From positions 501,551 through 565,550 of the forward strand of contig NZ_LT732540.1 of NCBI RefSeq assembly GCF_900155635.1: DNA of 64,000 bases. Direction: 5' to 3'. Shown here piece by piece: positions 1 to 8,103 of this stretch. The first letter of the stretch is position 1; every line of letters starts with the position of its first letter. Source of the stretch: Olsenella urininfantis (GTDB lineage Bacteria; Actinomycetota; Coriobacteriia; Coriobacteriales; Atopobiaceae). Below the pieces are notes generated by a model. It was not told the DNA's origin. It saw only the letters and a list, made by a program, of their open reading frames with translations, and did not search any database. The position numbers were made by a program, and so were the translations under genes.

Positions 1-176
1 CGCTCGAGCCCATCGTGGACGAGGTGCTGGGCCGCTGCACGGACCAGGTGCAGCAGTACCGCGACGGCAACAGGAAGGTCCTGGGATTCCTGGTGGGCCA
101 GTGCATGAAGGCCGCCAAGGGCTCGGGCAACCCCAAGCTCTTCAACAAGCTGCTGGCCGAGAGGCTCGAGGCCTAG
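1..176 (+). CDS. gatB: Asp/Glu-tRNA(Asn/Gln) amidotransferase subunit B, C-terminal end (partial)
   Basis: The frame is open from base 3 to a TAG at 174-176, giving the last 57 residues of a protein whose start lies outside the window. The peptide has the GatB/YqeY tail pattern: a helix around VLGFLVGQCMKAAKG followed by NPKLFNKLLAERL. In this family the tail domain helps the GatCAB complex bind tRNA for transamidation of Glu-tRNA(Gln) or Asp-tRNA(Asn) in the cytoplasm. The next gene begins 8 bases later, and the stop codon runs directly into its AGGAGG ribosome-binding site, so the two are probably co-transcribed. The assignment rests on this tail only. Confidence 0.85.
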   Translation, partial: LEPIVDEVLGRCTDQVQQYRDGNRKVLGFLVGQCMKAAKGSGNPKLFNKLLAERLEA

Positions 177-184
177 GAGGAAGC

Positions 185-568
185 ATGTCAGCCCAGAACC
201 TGATCGTCATCCACTATCCGAAGTGCTCCACCTGCAGGCGCGCGCTCGCCTGGCTGAGGGAGCATGGCGTGGCGTTCGAGGCGCGAGACATCACGCTCGA
301 GAGGCCCACGCTCGCCGAGCTTGCGCGCTGGCACAAGGCAAGCGGGCTGCCCATCAGGCGCTTCTTCAACACCAGCGGCGTCCTCTACCGCGAGCTGGGC
401 GTCAAGGCCAAGCTCGATGCGGGCATGACGGACGAGGAGTGCCATGAGCTTTTGGCCACGGACGGCAAGCTGGTGAAGCGTCCCGTGGTGGTGGGGAAGA
501 GGCCTGACGGAAGCGAGCTGGTGCTGCTGGGCTTCCGCGAGCAGGAGTGGGAGGAGAACCTGCTCTAG
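185..568 (+). CDS. ArsC/Spx-family thiol reductase-like protein
   Basis: This is a 127-residue protein starting at ATG 185, with AGGAGG at 176-181. A longer upstream frame exists but runs inside gatB and lacks a ribosome site. Near the N-terminus is the redox motif CSTC (C14 and C17) on a thioredoxin-like strand, followed by the helix RRALAWLREHG. A conserved KRPVVV segment near residue 100 matches the ArsC/Spx/MgsR/YffB superfamily. The protein is full length for the family and cytosolic. Members are either glutathione- or thioredoxin-linked arsenate reductases or transcription-modulating Spx relatives, and the sequence alone does not decide which. No arsenic genes are nearby. Its TAG shares the palindrome CTAG (565-568) with the stop of the convergent gene. 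Confidence 0.8.
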   Translation: MSAQNLIVIHYPKCSTCRRALAWLREHGVAFEARDITLERPTLAELARWHKASGLPIRRFFNTSGVLYRELGVKAKLDAGMTDEECHELLATDGKLVKRPVVVGKRPDGSELVLLGFREQEWEENLL

Positions 569-1422
569 TTGCCGCCGAAGAGGATGGTGAGCACCTCTCG
601 GCACCACTGCTGCAGAAGCCCCGAACGTGGCGTCCTTGCGGCCACGCATACGAGTTCCACGCCAAGCTTTCGGCCGTGGTCGCGAGCGCGCCAGAGATGG
701 TAGTCGTTCGAGACCACGGCCATCTGCGTGGTGTGCGCCCCATGCCTGCGCAGGGCCTCGAGCGAGAGGGCGATGTTCTCGCGCGTGTTGAGCGCCTCCT
801 CCTCGCGGATGATGCGCGCGGGCTCTATGCCATCCTCCTCAAGATAGCGTGCCATTGCCTCGGCCTCGCCGGCCCCGCTCACCACCACCTGCCGCAGCGG
901 GGCCTCTCGAAGGAGCCGTGCGGCAACGTCGAGGCGAGTCTGGAGCGTGGGGGAGGGACGTCCGTCTCGCACCGTGGCGCCAAGCACCATGAGCGCGGCG
1001 TCCCCCGCTAGGCTCGGTGCGTTGGCATAGGCACCCCTCATCCTCAGGAACCAGATGCAGAAGAGCACGAAGAAGCAGGCCAGCAACAGCGCCGTGCCGC
1101 CTGCGAACACTCGCAGCACCTGCGGGAGCCCCTCGTGGTGGCAGGCCAGCGTGGACATCGGAATGAGCGAGAACAGGGCTGGCGGGATCATGCCGATGCT
1201 TGCGCCCTCATGGCCAGCGAGGTAGAGGGCGTTGGAAAGCAGCGGCAGCGCGCTGAGCAGGGTTGCGGCAGCAAGCTCGGCGGGTGAGGTGCCGGCATGT
1301 GCCAACGCGATCAACGTCCAGGCGCAGGTAAGCGTGGCCGCCAGGAAGCTCCCAAGCGAGAGCGGGCCCAGCGCGCGCTCCCGCTGCGCCAGCGTGGGCC
1401 CCGCCTTTCCGCTCCTACCCAT
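565..1422 (-). CDS. YdcF/ElyC-type DUF218 membrane protein
   Basis: The protein has about 285 residues. The ATG at 1422 is preferred over the one at 1434, because GGAGGAA lies just ahead of it, inside the longer version. The N-terminal third has three to four hydrophobic helices. The rest is a DUF218 domain with LMVLGATVRDGRPSPTLQTR, a VVSGAGEAEA segment, ALNTRENI and VSNDYHLWRA, the usual landmarks of the YdcF/SanA/ElyC family. Family members act in envelope or peptidoglycan precursor homeostasis, but the reaction is unknown. The gene is convergent with the ArsC-like gene and shares the CTAG stop palindrome. Upstream (1435-1600) is an AT-rich stretch with large palindromes. Confidence 0.8.
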   Translation of the reverse strand: MGRSGKAGPTLAQRERALGPLSLGSFLAATLTCAWTLIALAHAGTSPAELAAATLLSALPLLSNALYLAGHEGASIGMIPPALFSLIPMSTLACHHEGLPQVLRVFAGGTALLLACFFVLFCIWFLRMRGAYANAPSLAGDAALMVLGATVRDGRPSPTLQTRLDVAARLLREAPLRQVVVSGAGEAEAMARYLEEDGIEPARIIREEEALNTRENIALSLEALRRHGAHTTQMAVVSNDYHLWRARDHGRKLGVELVCVAARTPRSGLLQQWCREVLTILFGGN

Positions 1423-1481
1423 CGTTTCCTCCATTTATGCATATAAATGTATTATTTCTTTCTTCATGTTTCCAGTGATAG

Positions 1482-1586
1482 CCATACCGTAGTTTTAGTA
1501 CCACTTTTACTATATAGGTAACTTAAAAAGTGGTACTAAAACTACGGTATGGGATGATCTGGGCAAGCATTCAGATCATCCCATAC
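1482..1586. repeat. Two overlapping perfect palindromes in an AT-rich gap
   Basis: Stem 1 is a perfect 27-bp inverted repeat (1482-1508 with 1526-1552) around a 17-base loop. It begins CCATACCGTAGTTTTAGTA. Stem 2 is a perfect 15-bp inverted repeat (1547-1561 with 1572-1586), GTATGGGATGATCTG, around a 10-base loop. The stems share bases 1547-1552 (GTATGG), so one RNA or DNA strand can form only one stem fully at a time. The element lies between the divergent YdcF-like start and the 3' end of the AbiEi-like gene, in a stretch much richer in A+T than its surroundings. It could be the terminator of the minus-strand gene, an attenuator-like switch or an insertion relic. No second copy was seen in the window. 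Confidence 0.85.
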
Positions 1587-1609
1587 ATTTTGCCCTTCTG
1601 GTGCCTTCA

Positions 1610-2605
1610 CTATGGCGCAGTGCGAATGGGCCTATCTGCCCAAGGAACCCTGTAGGCATCCAGTATCTTGTCCAGGCGTGCCTGTTGGATGACATCGCGA
1701 AACGAGAAGCGCACTACCGTCAATCCAGAAAGGTTGAGTCGAGACTCGCGCTGGCGTTCCTCTTGGCGCTTCCCTTCTGGGGTGCGACCTTCAAGGTACT
1801 TCTCGCTCTCGTATTTCTGTTTACCGTCCAGTTCTCCGGCAACTTCACTCCCGTCATTGCGCACCCAGTAAAAATCAAGGTAGAAGCAGTGGTTTGGTTC
1901 AAGTGGGTCAACCTTTCTCACCTGTAGCTCGGGGATTCGGTACCCTAGCTCTATGATGGCTGCGCGCGCGATCGACTCGCCGCCGTTTTCGCTTCTCCCA
2001 TCGGCTAATGAGGCGGTTATGCGTGCCTGCTTTGCACCTTTGAATGCTCCTAGTGATCTCACTAGGTTCAGGAGCGCCTCGCGGGTCTGCCCGCTTCGCC
2101 TCAACCAGGAGTCTGCAATGGGCAGGCCTTCCGAGAAGCTCAGCATCCTCATGCAGTCAAATACCGTCCAGTCCAGTGTCGTTACGCGCACTCCATCTAT
2201 CTTGGTAATTTGTTCTCGTGAGGAGAGGTGGTGTCTGGCATGGCATTCGGAATCGTGGCCGTGCGACACATTCCTCGAAGCCGTATGAATGCGGTCAAGC
2301 AAGCCGTATGAAACCCAGAGCCCATGCACTGCAGCGGCCGATACCCCATAGAACACCCAGCTTGGATGCAAGGTCGACAGACCGCGCAAAAGGTGAAGGT
2401 GACGCTCTAATGGGTTCAAGTTCTGCCAGTAAGCCTCACGTACGAAGAGGGAGCTGAGCGGCATCAGAACTTCTCCGTGCTTAAGGAGCCGTAGGAGCTG
2501 CCTGTATTGTGGGCGGCTGCTAGCCACAAGACAGGTTTTCTGGGCTTCGCTTTGCTCAAATGCTTCCCAGAGTTGTTGCTTGGAGTGAGAGGAGAATTTT
2601 CTCAT
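1610..2605 (-). CDS. AbiEi-like / DUF559-type protein (putative type IV antitoxin homologue)
   Basis: This is about 331 residues from ATG 2605, which has GAAGGG upstream. A TTG start at 2710 would add 35 residues that look unlike the family. The N-terminal half has the winged-helix/AbiEi flavour (RQLLRLLKHGEVLMPLSSLF, then WVFYGVSAAAVHG). The C-terminal half has a Vsr/DUF559-like core: FYLDFYW, then GSEVAGELDGKQKY, then LNLSGLTVVRFSF. In AbiE systems AbiEi is the antitoxin for the nucleotidyltransferase AbiEii. No AbiEii gene is adjacent, so this is either an orphan or an unrelated member of a large actinobacterial family. Its product could equally be a nuclease-fold DNA-binding protein. The gene is flanked downstream by the 1482-1586 palindromes. 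Confidence 0.6.
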   Translation of the reverse strand: MRKFSSHSKQQLWEAFEQSEAQKTCLVASSRPQYRQLLRLLKHGEVLMPLSSLFVREAYWQNLNPLERHLHLLRGLSTLHPSWVFYGVSAAAVHGLWVSYGLLDRIHTASRNVSHGHDSECHARHHLSSREQITKIDGVRVTTLDWTVFDCMRMLSFSEGLPIADSWLRRSGQTREALLNLVRSLGAFKGAKQARITASLADGRSENGGESIARAAIIELGYRIPELQVRKVDPLEPNHCFYLDFYWVRNDGSEVAGELDGKQKYESEKYLEGRTPEGKRQEERQRESRLNLSGLTVVRFSFRDVIQQARLDKILDAYRVPWADRPIRTAP

Positions 2606-2731
2606 GCCTAGCCCTTCCCACCAGGTCGGATGGGCAAGGTTGGCTAGCAGGAAGTATCTCATGCTTTGCGCGGGAAGTCGATGGTGTAGACTCGAAGAGG
2701 CATCAAGCAATGCACGCGGAGGGGGCCAGCA

Positions 2732-3988
2732 ATGGCAAACATGGCCGATTACCTGCTTTGGCGAGGAGACCTTTCCTTCGAGGAGAGGGCTCTGGGCGAC
2801 ATCGACGCGCTCATACTCTCCTGCCTGAGCTACCTGGACTTCGGTGGCATCGTACCTGGCCCTGGGGAAGGAGGCCTGAGCCTTGCCGCCGCTGCGTCCG
2901 GCCTGCTCGCCCTTGCGGGCGAGGATCTCTCTTCCTATGTGCGCTCGCTCGCCACGCTAGATGCCAACTATCTACGTCAGCTGGGCTGCTCCCGCCGCTT
3001 CGGCGACTGCGTGCTGCGCGGCTATGTGGACGTGATAGACGTGGAGCGCTCGCTGCAGTTCGCGGCCCTCCAGATCGTCCTGCCCTCAGGTGATGTATTT
3101 GTCTCGTTCAGGGGTACGGATTCCACTCTCGTGGGTTGGCGCGAGGACTTCATGATGAGCTTCGTGGTGACCGAGGCGCAGCGCCAGGCTGCCAGCTACT
3201 GCGCCGATACGCTCAGGAGCTTGCAAGACGGCGCACATGCCTATCTGGGTGGTCACTCCAAGGGCGGCAACCTTGTCGCATTCGCCGCGGTGGGCTGCCC
3301 GGAAGAGCTGAGAGGTCGCATCAGGTTGGCGTACAGCTTCGATGGGCCCGGTATCGCCCCCGAGGTGGCCCCCCTCTCCGCGCGCGCGGCACTCGGGGAG
3401 CGCTTCAGGCAGGTCTGCCCCGAGCATAGCATCATAGGCATGCTCCTCAGCGACCCAGCCGAGCCGCGCTGCTATGTGAAGAGCAGCGCCTCGGGCATGC
3501 AGCAGCATGACCCCATGACCTGGCAGTTGGGCCCAGCCGGCTTTGCGTTGGCGGACGGACTGGCCCGCGAGGCCGAGCTGGTGGACGAGGCGATTGCCCA
3601 GTGGGTGGCGAGCATAGACCTCGAGAGGCGCTCGGACTTCGTCGGCGAGCTCTTCGACGTGCTGGCGGCAGGTGGCGCCACCACCTTCGCCGAGGTCCTC
3701 TCGGCCCCTGGGATACAGCAGGTGCTGAGGGCGGCCGCCACAGCAAGCCCCGAGAGCCGCGAGCTGGTGGGGCGCCTTGCCTCGCAGACCATGGAGGCCT
3801 ATCGCAACTCAGCGGGAGAACAGGTGGCGGGCGCCCTTGCGGCGGCCGCCCATCGTGTGGCGGAGGTGGGCGAGGCGGTGGCGCAGCAGGCGGCCGTCCT
3901 CAGGAAGGGCCAGCTGTTGTCCCAGGCTGGTGGCTCCCTGTCACCTGGCGATGCCGGTGACGCCACTGACGAGCATGCCGGCAAGTGA
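2732..3988 (+). CDS. Mbeg1-like (DUF2974) alpha/beta hydrolase
   Basis: This is a 418-residue protein; ATG 2732 follows GGAGGGGG at 2718-2725. The opening MADYLLWRGDLSFEERALG and the segment FVSFRGTDSTLVGW are typical of DUF2974 (Mbeg1-like) proteins. A lipase-type nucleophile elbow, GGHSKGGN, places the likely catalytic serine at residue 176. The substrate is unknown; a cytosolic esterase or lipase role is inferred from the fold. The C-terminal 130 residues are alanine-rich and probably helical. The last 48 bases overlap the 3' end of the convergent 4-TM protein gene on the other strand. Confidence 0.8.
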   Translation: MANMADYLLWRGDLSFEERALGDIDALILSCLSYLDFGGIVPGPGEGGLSLAAAASGLLALAGEDLSSYVRSLATLDANYLRQLGCSRRFGDCVLRGYVDVIDVERSLQFAALQIVLPSGDVFVSFRGTDSTLVGWREDFMMSFVVTEAQRQAASYCADTLRSLQDGAHAYLGGHSKGGNLVAFAAVGCPEELRGRIRLAYSFDGPGIAPEVAPLSARAALGERFRQVCPEHSIIGMLLSDPAEPRCYVKSSASGMQQHDPMTWQLGPAGFALADGLAREAELVDEAIAQWVASIDLERRSDFVGELFDVLAAGGATTFAEVLSAPGIQQVLRAAATASPESRELVGRLASQTMEAYRNSAGEQVAGALAAAAHRVAEVGEAVAQQAAVLRKGQLLSQAGGSLSPGDAGDATDEHAGK

Positions 3989-4306
3989 CATCACGATGGC
4001 GCCCATGACCGCCGCGCCGAACGACTCGATGTAGATGCCCGCGTGGAACACGTTGCGGGAGAGGCTGCTGGCCAGCTCGAGCATGAAGGCATTGATTACC
4101 AGCTGGAATATGCCCAGGCTCAACAGGGTGAGCGGAAAGGCGAAGAACTGTGCGACGGGCTTGATGATGGCGTTGACGAAGGCGAGCGCCAGCGCGCAGA
4201 AGATGGGCCCGGCCCAGCTGCCGCCCACGGACTGTATGCCCGGTACCAGCCAGATCGCCGCGGCGCAGGCGACGGACGTGACGAACCAACTACCCATGAA
4301 GCCCAT
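3941..4306 (-). CDS. Phage holin family / 4-TM superfamily IV small membrane protein
   Basis: This is a 121-residue membrane protein with four hydrophobic segments: about 7-25, 30-52, 56-78 and 95-117. It has the conserved FVNAIIKPVAQFF and FPLTLLSLGIFQLVINAFML stretches of the Pfam phage-holin-4-superfamily (mycobacterial 4TMS) family. AAGGAG sits 6 bases ahead of ATG 4306. Despite the family name, chromosomal members are widespread, not tied to phage, and of unknown function. It converges on and overlaps the Mbeg1-like gene by 48 bp, so both reading frames are used at 3941-3988. Confidence 0.8.
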   Translation of the reverse strand: MGFMGSWFVTSVACAAAIWLVPGIQSVGGSWAGPIFCALALAFVNAIIKPVAQFFAFPLTLLSLGIFQLVINAFMLELASSLSRNVFHAGIYIESFGAAVMGAIVMSLAGMLVSGVTGIAR

Positions 4307-4449
4307 GCTGACTCCTTCTTCGAATGACTCGCTCTAGGGGAGGATACCCATTTTCGGGAGTTGTCCCGCCCCTGCGTCCCGCGCTGCTTTAATGCGATAA
4401 AGTCTTATGAAAACCATCGTTCGCGCGGCGCATTCGAGAGGAGCCTTGC

Positions 4450-4761
4450 ATGCCTGAGGAGAGGGACGACGAGCTGGCAACTCCTGGCGTCGAGCGTCTT
4501 TTTGAGGCGGTGTGCCAGCTTGGGGACCCGTCAGAGGCACGCGCGTTTCTCCTGGACCTCTGCAGCAGGCGAGAGATCATGGACCTGGCGCAGCGTCTTG
4601 AGGTCGCGGGCCTCCTGAGGTCGGGCTCGTCCTACGTTGAGGTCTCTGCGGCAACGGGCGCCTCGTCCACCACGGTGAGCCGCGTCTCCAAGTGCCTGAA
4701 TGGGCCCGAGGGCGGATACCGCCTGGTACTGGGGCGGCTGGGCGGGGCCTGCGAGCGCTAG
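4450..4761 (+). CDS. YerC/YecD-type TrpR-related transcriptional regulator
   Basis: This is a 103-residue protein whose core matches the YerC/YecD branch of the TrpR superfamily: LLDLCSRREIMDLAQRLEVA, then LLRSGSSYVEVSAATGASSTTVSRV, the helix-turn-helix with its TTVSRV recognition helix. GAGAGG precedes ATG 4450. Family members lack the tryptophan-binding role of TrpR, and their targets are mostly unknown. It is followed by addB after a 93-bp gap. Regulation of addAB is possible by position but not shown. Confidence 0.85.
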   Translation: MPEERDDELATPGVERLFEAVCQLGDPSEARAFLLDLCSRREIMDLAQRLEVAGLLRSGSSYVEVSAATGASSTTVSRVSKCLNGPEGGYRLVLGRLGGACER

Positions 4762-4854
4762 CCGCCAATTGTTGTTCGCCCTGTGCGCTACCCTGCAGGC
4801 ACTGAGTTCTGGCAAGGACCGGGAGGGCCTTGCGTCTGGTGAGATGGGAGTTCC

Positions 4855-7800
4855 ATGTCGCTTCGCGTCGTATGGACAAGGGAAGAGGCCCTGGTCTCGT
4901 CCGTGGTCGAGCGAACGCTCCGGGAGGGGCTTGCCCGTGAGGGGCGGGCCGTCCTGCTGGTGCCCAGCTTCGCCCAGCAGCTGGAGGCCTCGCGCCAGCT
5001 CGCATCGCTGCCAGGGCTTTCCCTGGGGGTAACGGTTGGGGTTGCCGGCTCCTGGGCCAAGGGCCTCTGGGAGGTGTGGGGCGATGGCCGGCGTCCCGTC
5101 GAGGACGGCGAGCGCAGCCTCTTGATGCACCAGCTCCTGCGCGAGGAGGGCTCCTCGGTGGGGCAGGGCGCGGGCACCGTCCGCCTGCTCTCGCAGCTGG
5201 CGCGCCTGGGCCTGCCCTGGGTGCGTGGGGCCAAGGAGTCCGGAGACGAGGCCATCGGACTCACCCGCGCGGAGCGCGATGCCCTTGACCTGGTGCTGAG
5301 ATATGCGCATCGTCTCTCGGAGCTTGGCCTTGTCGAGGAGAGCGAGATGCTCTGCCAGCTTCCCGGGATGCTCTCGCAGGCGGGCGCGCTTCCCGCCACG
5401 CTGGTGCTTGCGGGAGCTCAAGAGCTGTCCTGCGCCCAGCGCGATCTTCTCCTCGGGCTTGCCGAGGCGTGCTCGGTGAGCGTGGTCCTCTCTGCCCGAA
5501 ACGAGGTCGTGGACATGCAGGCGCACGCCCTCGTCGAGCGCCTGGGAAAGGGGCTGGGGGGGAGCCTTCGACAGGAGGGGCCAGATTCCCCCAGGCGAGA
5601 GGGCGCGGGCATGCGTGCCGACGAGCTGACCCAGCTGAGGGACCGACTGTTCCTGGTGGGGGAGGAGCCCATCGCGCCCACGGGTGCCGTGAGCCTGCTG
5701 CACCCGGCCGGCCCCTTGGCGGAGGCGGAGTCGGTCGCGAGGAGGCTCTCCGAGCTTGCCGCGGCCGGGAGCGCCCACATCGTGCTGGCAGCCCCTGACG
5801 CGGCGCGCGTCTGGCGTGAGCTTGCGCCAAAGCTTTGCGCCCGCAAGATCTCCTGCTCCGGCGTGCTTCCCATGCCGGTGGCGGGCTTGGAGCAGGGTCG
5901 TGCCCTCATCGGCTTCGTGAGCTCGGTGGCGCGGCTTGCAGACCTTTCCCAGGGCTGGCCCCAGAGGGAGGAGGACGAGGAGGGCTCCTTGGTCAGGTTG
6001 GGTGACATGAGCTGGTGGCCGCCCTCGGAGCTGGTCGACTTCCTCCTCTCGGACATCTCGGGCGTGCCTGCGAGCAGGGTCTACCGGCTGGATGCCAGCT
6101 GGCGCGGCAGGAGGCTCCTCTCACCCGCAGACGTCCTGCTGGACCTGCAGAATCCCAAGAAGACCTCGGCAGAGGTGTCGCGTGCGACGCGCGAGCTGCT
6201 CAAGGGGCACCTCGCGGCCTGCGCGTCCACCCTGCTTGGGGCCTACACGCAGAAGAGGCGCGCGCTGCCTGCGGACAGCGTGTTGGACGACTACGGCGAG
6301 ACGGTTCGCGAGGAGGGGTGGCCCGCTGACGCCCTCGCCGCCGCCTCGGGGGAGGCTGCGCTTGGCTCCGCCATGGCCGCCGCCGGCTGTCTGAGGGACA
6401 TGGGCATCGGCTGCGCCCCTGCCGCGGAAGGCGGTCGTGGCCTGGGCGAGCTGGCCGACACCTTCCTCCTCCTGATGGGGGGCTCGCACGTGGTGCTTCG
6501 CCCGCAGCTCGTGCTCGAGGGCAGCGGCTGCAGGGTCGACATCATGCCCCTCGCCCAGGCATCGCGCCTGGAGCCGCTCTCGGCCGACGCGGTGGTGGCC
6601 ATGGGACAGTCCTCCGACGAGTCTGCGCTTGGCGGCAGGGATGACGTCCTGGCCAGTCTGCTCGAGCTCATCTCGGCAGAGCCGAGGCCGGACGAGCTGG
6701 CGCGCGCACGATCTTGCTTTCACTCCCTGGCCTCCGTCGCCAGGGAACGGCTGGTGCTGGAGCGCACGCTCTTCGACGCCAGCTCCAAGGACCGCTTCCC
6801 CTCCGTCATGCTCACGGAGCTCCTGTCCTGCTATGGAGCCCAGAGCGAGTCCGATGCCGGGAGGTTGGGCCTTGCCATCCAGGGTCTGGGAGAGGCCGCG
6901 GCTGATGCGAACTGCGCGCCGTCCGGCATGGCCTCGCTGCCCGAGGGCAGCGAGGGGCGCCTGCCTGCCGGTGTGATAGGCGAGGAGGCCCGCCCTCTGG
7001 TGGTGGTCCCCAACGAGGGCAACCCCCATGGCTTCGAGGGGATGCCGCTGCTCTCGGCATCCCAGATAGAGAGCTATCTCGAGTGCCCCTACAAGTGGTT
7101 CAGCCTCCGCCGCCTGCGCCTCAGGGACGTGGACGCAGGCTTCACGCCCATGGAGATGGGCACCTTTGCGCATCGCGTGCTCGAGGTCACGCATCGCACG
7201 CTGCTCGACGAGGCCCGAGCCGCTGCGGGCCAAGACGTCTCCCGGCCCCTGGATGACCTGTCTGCCCACCTGGCCGGCTCAAGGCTGAGCCTTGACGACA
7301 GGGGGCTGCTGGCCCATGCGCACGAGGTGCTGGGGGCGGAGTTCGACCTGCACCTGAAGCACCAGTTCCTGCACCAGCCAAGGAGCCAGCGCCAGCAGCT
7401 CCTGATCCCCCACACCGAGATGGACCGCGGCATCCTGAGGAGCCTGCGGCAGGACCTCCTCACCGTCCTTGACTTCGAGGCGGGCCTCTTCGAGGGCTTC
7501 GAGCCGCGTCTCATGGAATGGGACTTCGGCCGTGGGGGAGAGCTCGTCGAGTACGCCGGAGTCTACATCAACGGCACCGTGGACCGCGTGGACGTGGACG
7601 CACACGGGAACGCGGTGGTCATCGACTACAAGCACAAGTCCCCCAATGGGTTCGTGGACGAGTACGCGCTCTTTCCCAGGGGTCGGGAGGAGGGGGCTCC
7701 CTTCAGCCTCCCGCGCAGGGTGCAGTCTCTCATCTACGGCCAGGTGGTGCGCAAGGCATATCCGGAGCTTTCGGTGAGGGCGGCGGTCTACCTGGGAAGC

Positions 7801-8103
7801 AAGGGAGACCATGCGGTCTCTGGCGCGGTTTCGGAGAACCTTGCCGAGAGGGTCTTCGGCACGCACCCGCTCTCGAAGGCGGCGCTCGCGCGCGTGGCCG
7901 TCCCTGAGGGCGATGACTTCGGCGTCGGGGAGTGTGGCTTCGCGGGCGAGTGCGGCATCGATGCCGTGCTGGATGCCACCGAGCGCCTCGTATCCCAGAA
8001 GATCGAGGAGATGCTTGCGGGCAACATCGAGGCGCGCCCCCTGGACGACAAGGCCTGCTCGTACTGCCCCGTCATGAACTGCGAGAAGAGGAGGAGCAAG
8101 TGA
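4855..8103 (+). CDS. addB: ATP-dependent helicase/nuclease, AddB/RexB subunit
   Basis: This is a 1082-residue subunit of the double-strand-break processing helicase-nuclease that loads recombinase onto DNA ends. The C-terminal third carries the AddB nuclease: ECPYKWF (C744), the DxxxD/YK core VDRVDVDAHGNAVVIDYKHKS (D924, K926) and the terminal CSYCPVMNC cysteines (C1068, C1071, C1076). Together with C744 these would hold the 4Fe-4S clasp known from Bacillus AddB. The N-terminus lacks the GxxGxGKT Walker A loop seen in Bacillus AddB, so ATP hydrolysis is probably left to AddA, as in RexB-type subunits. The next gene starts inside the stop codon (GTGA), so the two are translationally coupled. 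Confidence 0.88.
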   Translation: MSLRVVWTREEALVSSVVERTLREGLAREGRAVLLVPSFAQQLEASRQLASLPGLSLGVTVGVAGSWAKGLWEVWGDGRRPVEDGERSLLMHQLLREEGSSVGQGAGTVRLLSQLARLGLPWVRGAKESGDEAIGLTRAERDALDLVLRYAHRLSELGLVEESEMLCQLPGMLSQAGALPATLVLAGAQELSCAQRDLLLGLAEACSVSVVLSARNEVVDMQAHALVERLGKGLGGSLRQEGPDSPRREGAGMRADELTQLRDRLFLVGEEPIAPTGAVSLLHPAGPLAEAESVARRLSELAAAGSAHIVLAAPDAARVWRELAPKLCARKISCSGVLPMPVAGLEQGRALIGFVSSVARLADLSQGWPQREEDEEGSLVRLGDMSWWPPSELVDFLLSDISGVPASRVYRLDASWRGRRLLSPADVLLDLQNPKKTSAEVSRATRELLKGHLAACASTLLGAYTQKRRALPADSVLDDYGETVREEGWPADALAAASGEAALGSAMAAAGCLRDMGIGCAPAAEGGRGLGELADTFLLLMGGSHVVLRPQLVLEGSGCRVDIMPLAQASRLEPLSADAVVAMGQSSDESALGGRDDVLASLLELISAEPRPDELARARSCFHSLASVARERLVLERTLFDASSKDRFPSVMLTELLSCYGAQSESDAGRLGLAIQGLGEAAADANCAPSGMASLPEGSEGRLPAGVIGEEARPLVVVPNEGNPHGFEGMPLLSASQIESYLECPYKWFSLRRLRLRDVDAGFTPMEMGTFAHRVLEVTHRTLLDEARAAAGQDVSRPLDDLSAHLAGSRLSLDDRGLLAHAHEVLGAEFDLHLKHQFLHQPRSQRQQLLIPHTEMDRGILRSLRQDLLTVLDFEAGLFEGFEPRLMEWDFGRGGELVEYAGVYINGTVDRVDVDAHGNAVVIDYKHKSPNGFVDEYALFPRGREEGAPFSLPRRVQSLIYGQVVRKAYPELSVRAAVYLGSKGDHAVSGAVSENLAERVFGTHPLSKAALARVAVPEGDDFGVGECGFAGECGIDAVLDATERLVSQKIEEMLAGNIEARPLDDKACSYCPVMNCEKRRSK

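Noticed and set aside
1491..1508. GTTTTAGTAC as a type II CRISPR repeat or tracrRNA anti-repeat
   Set aside because: No second copy and no cas9 gene in the window; the match is short and the stem perfection fits a palindrome better.
1610..2710. A complete AbiE toxin-antitoxin system
   Set aside because: No AbiEii-type nucleotidyltransferase gene lies on either side.
3941..4306. Phage lysis cassette
   Set aside because: The 4-TM protein belongs to a widespread chromosomal family, and no endolysin or other phage gene is near.
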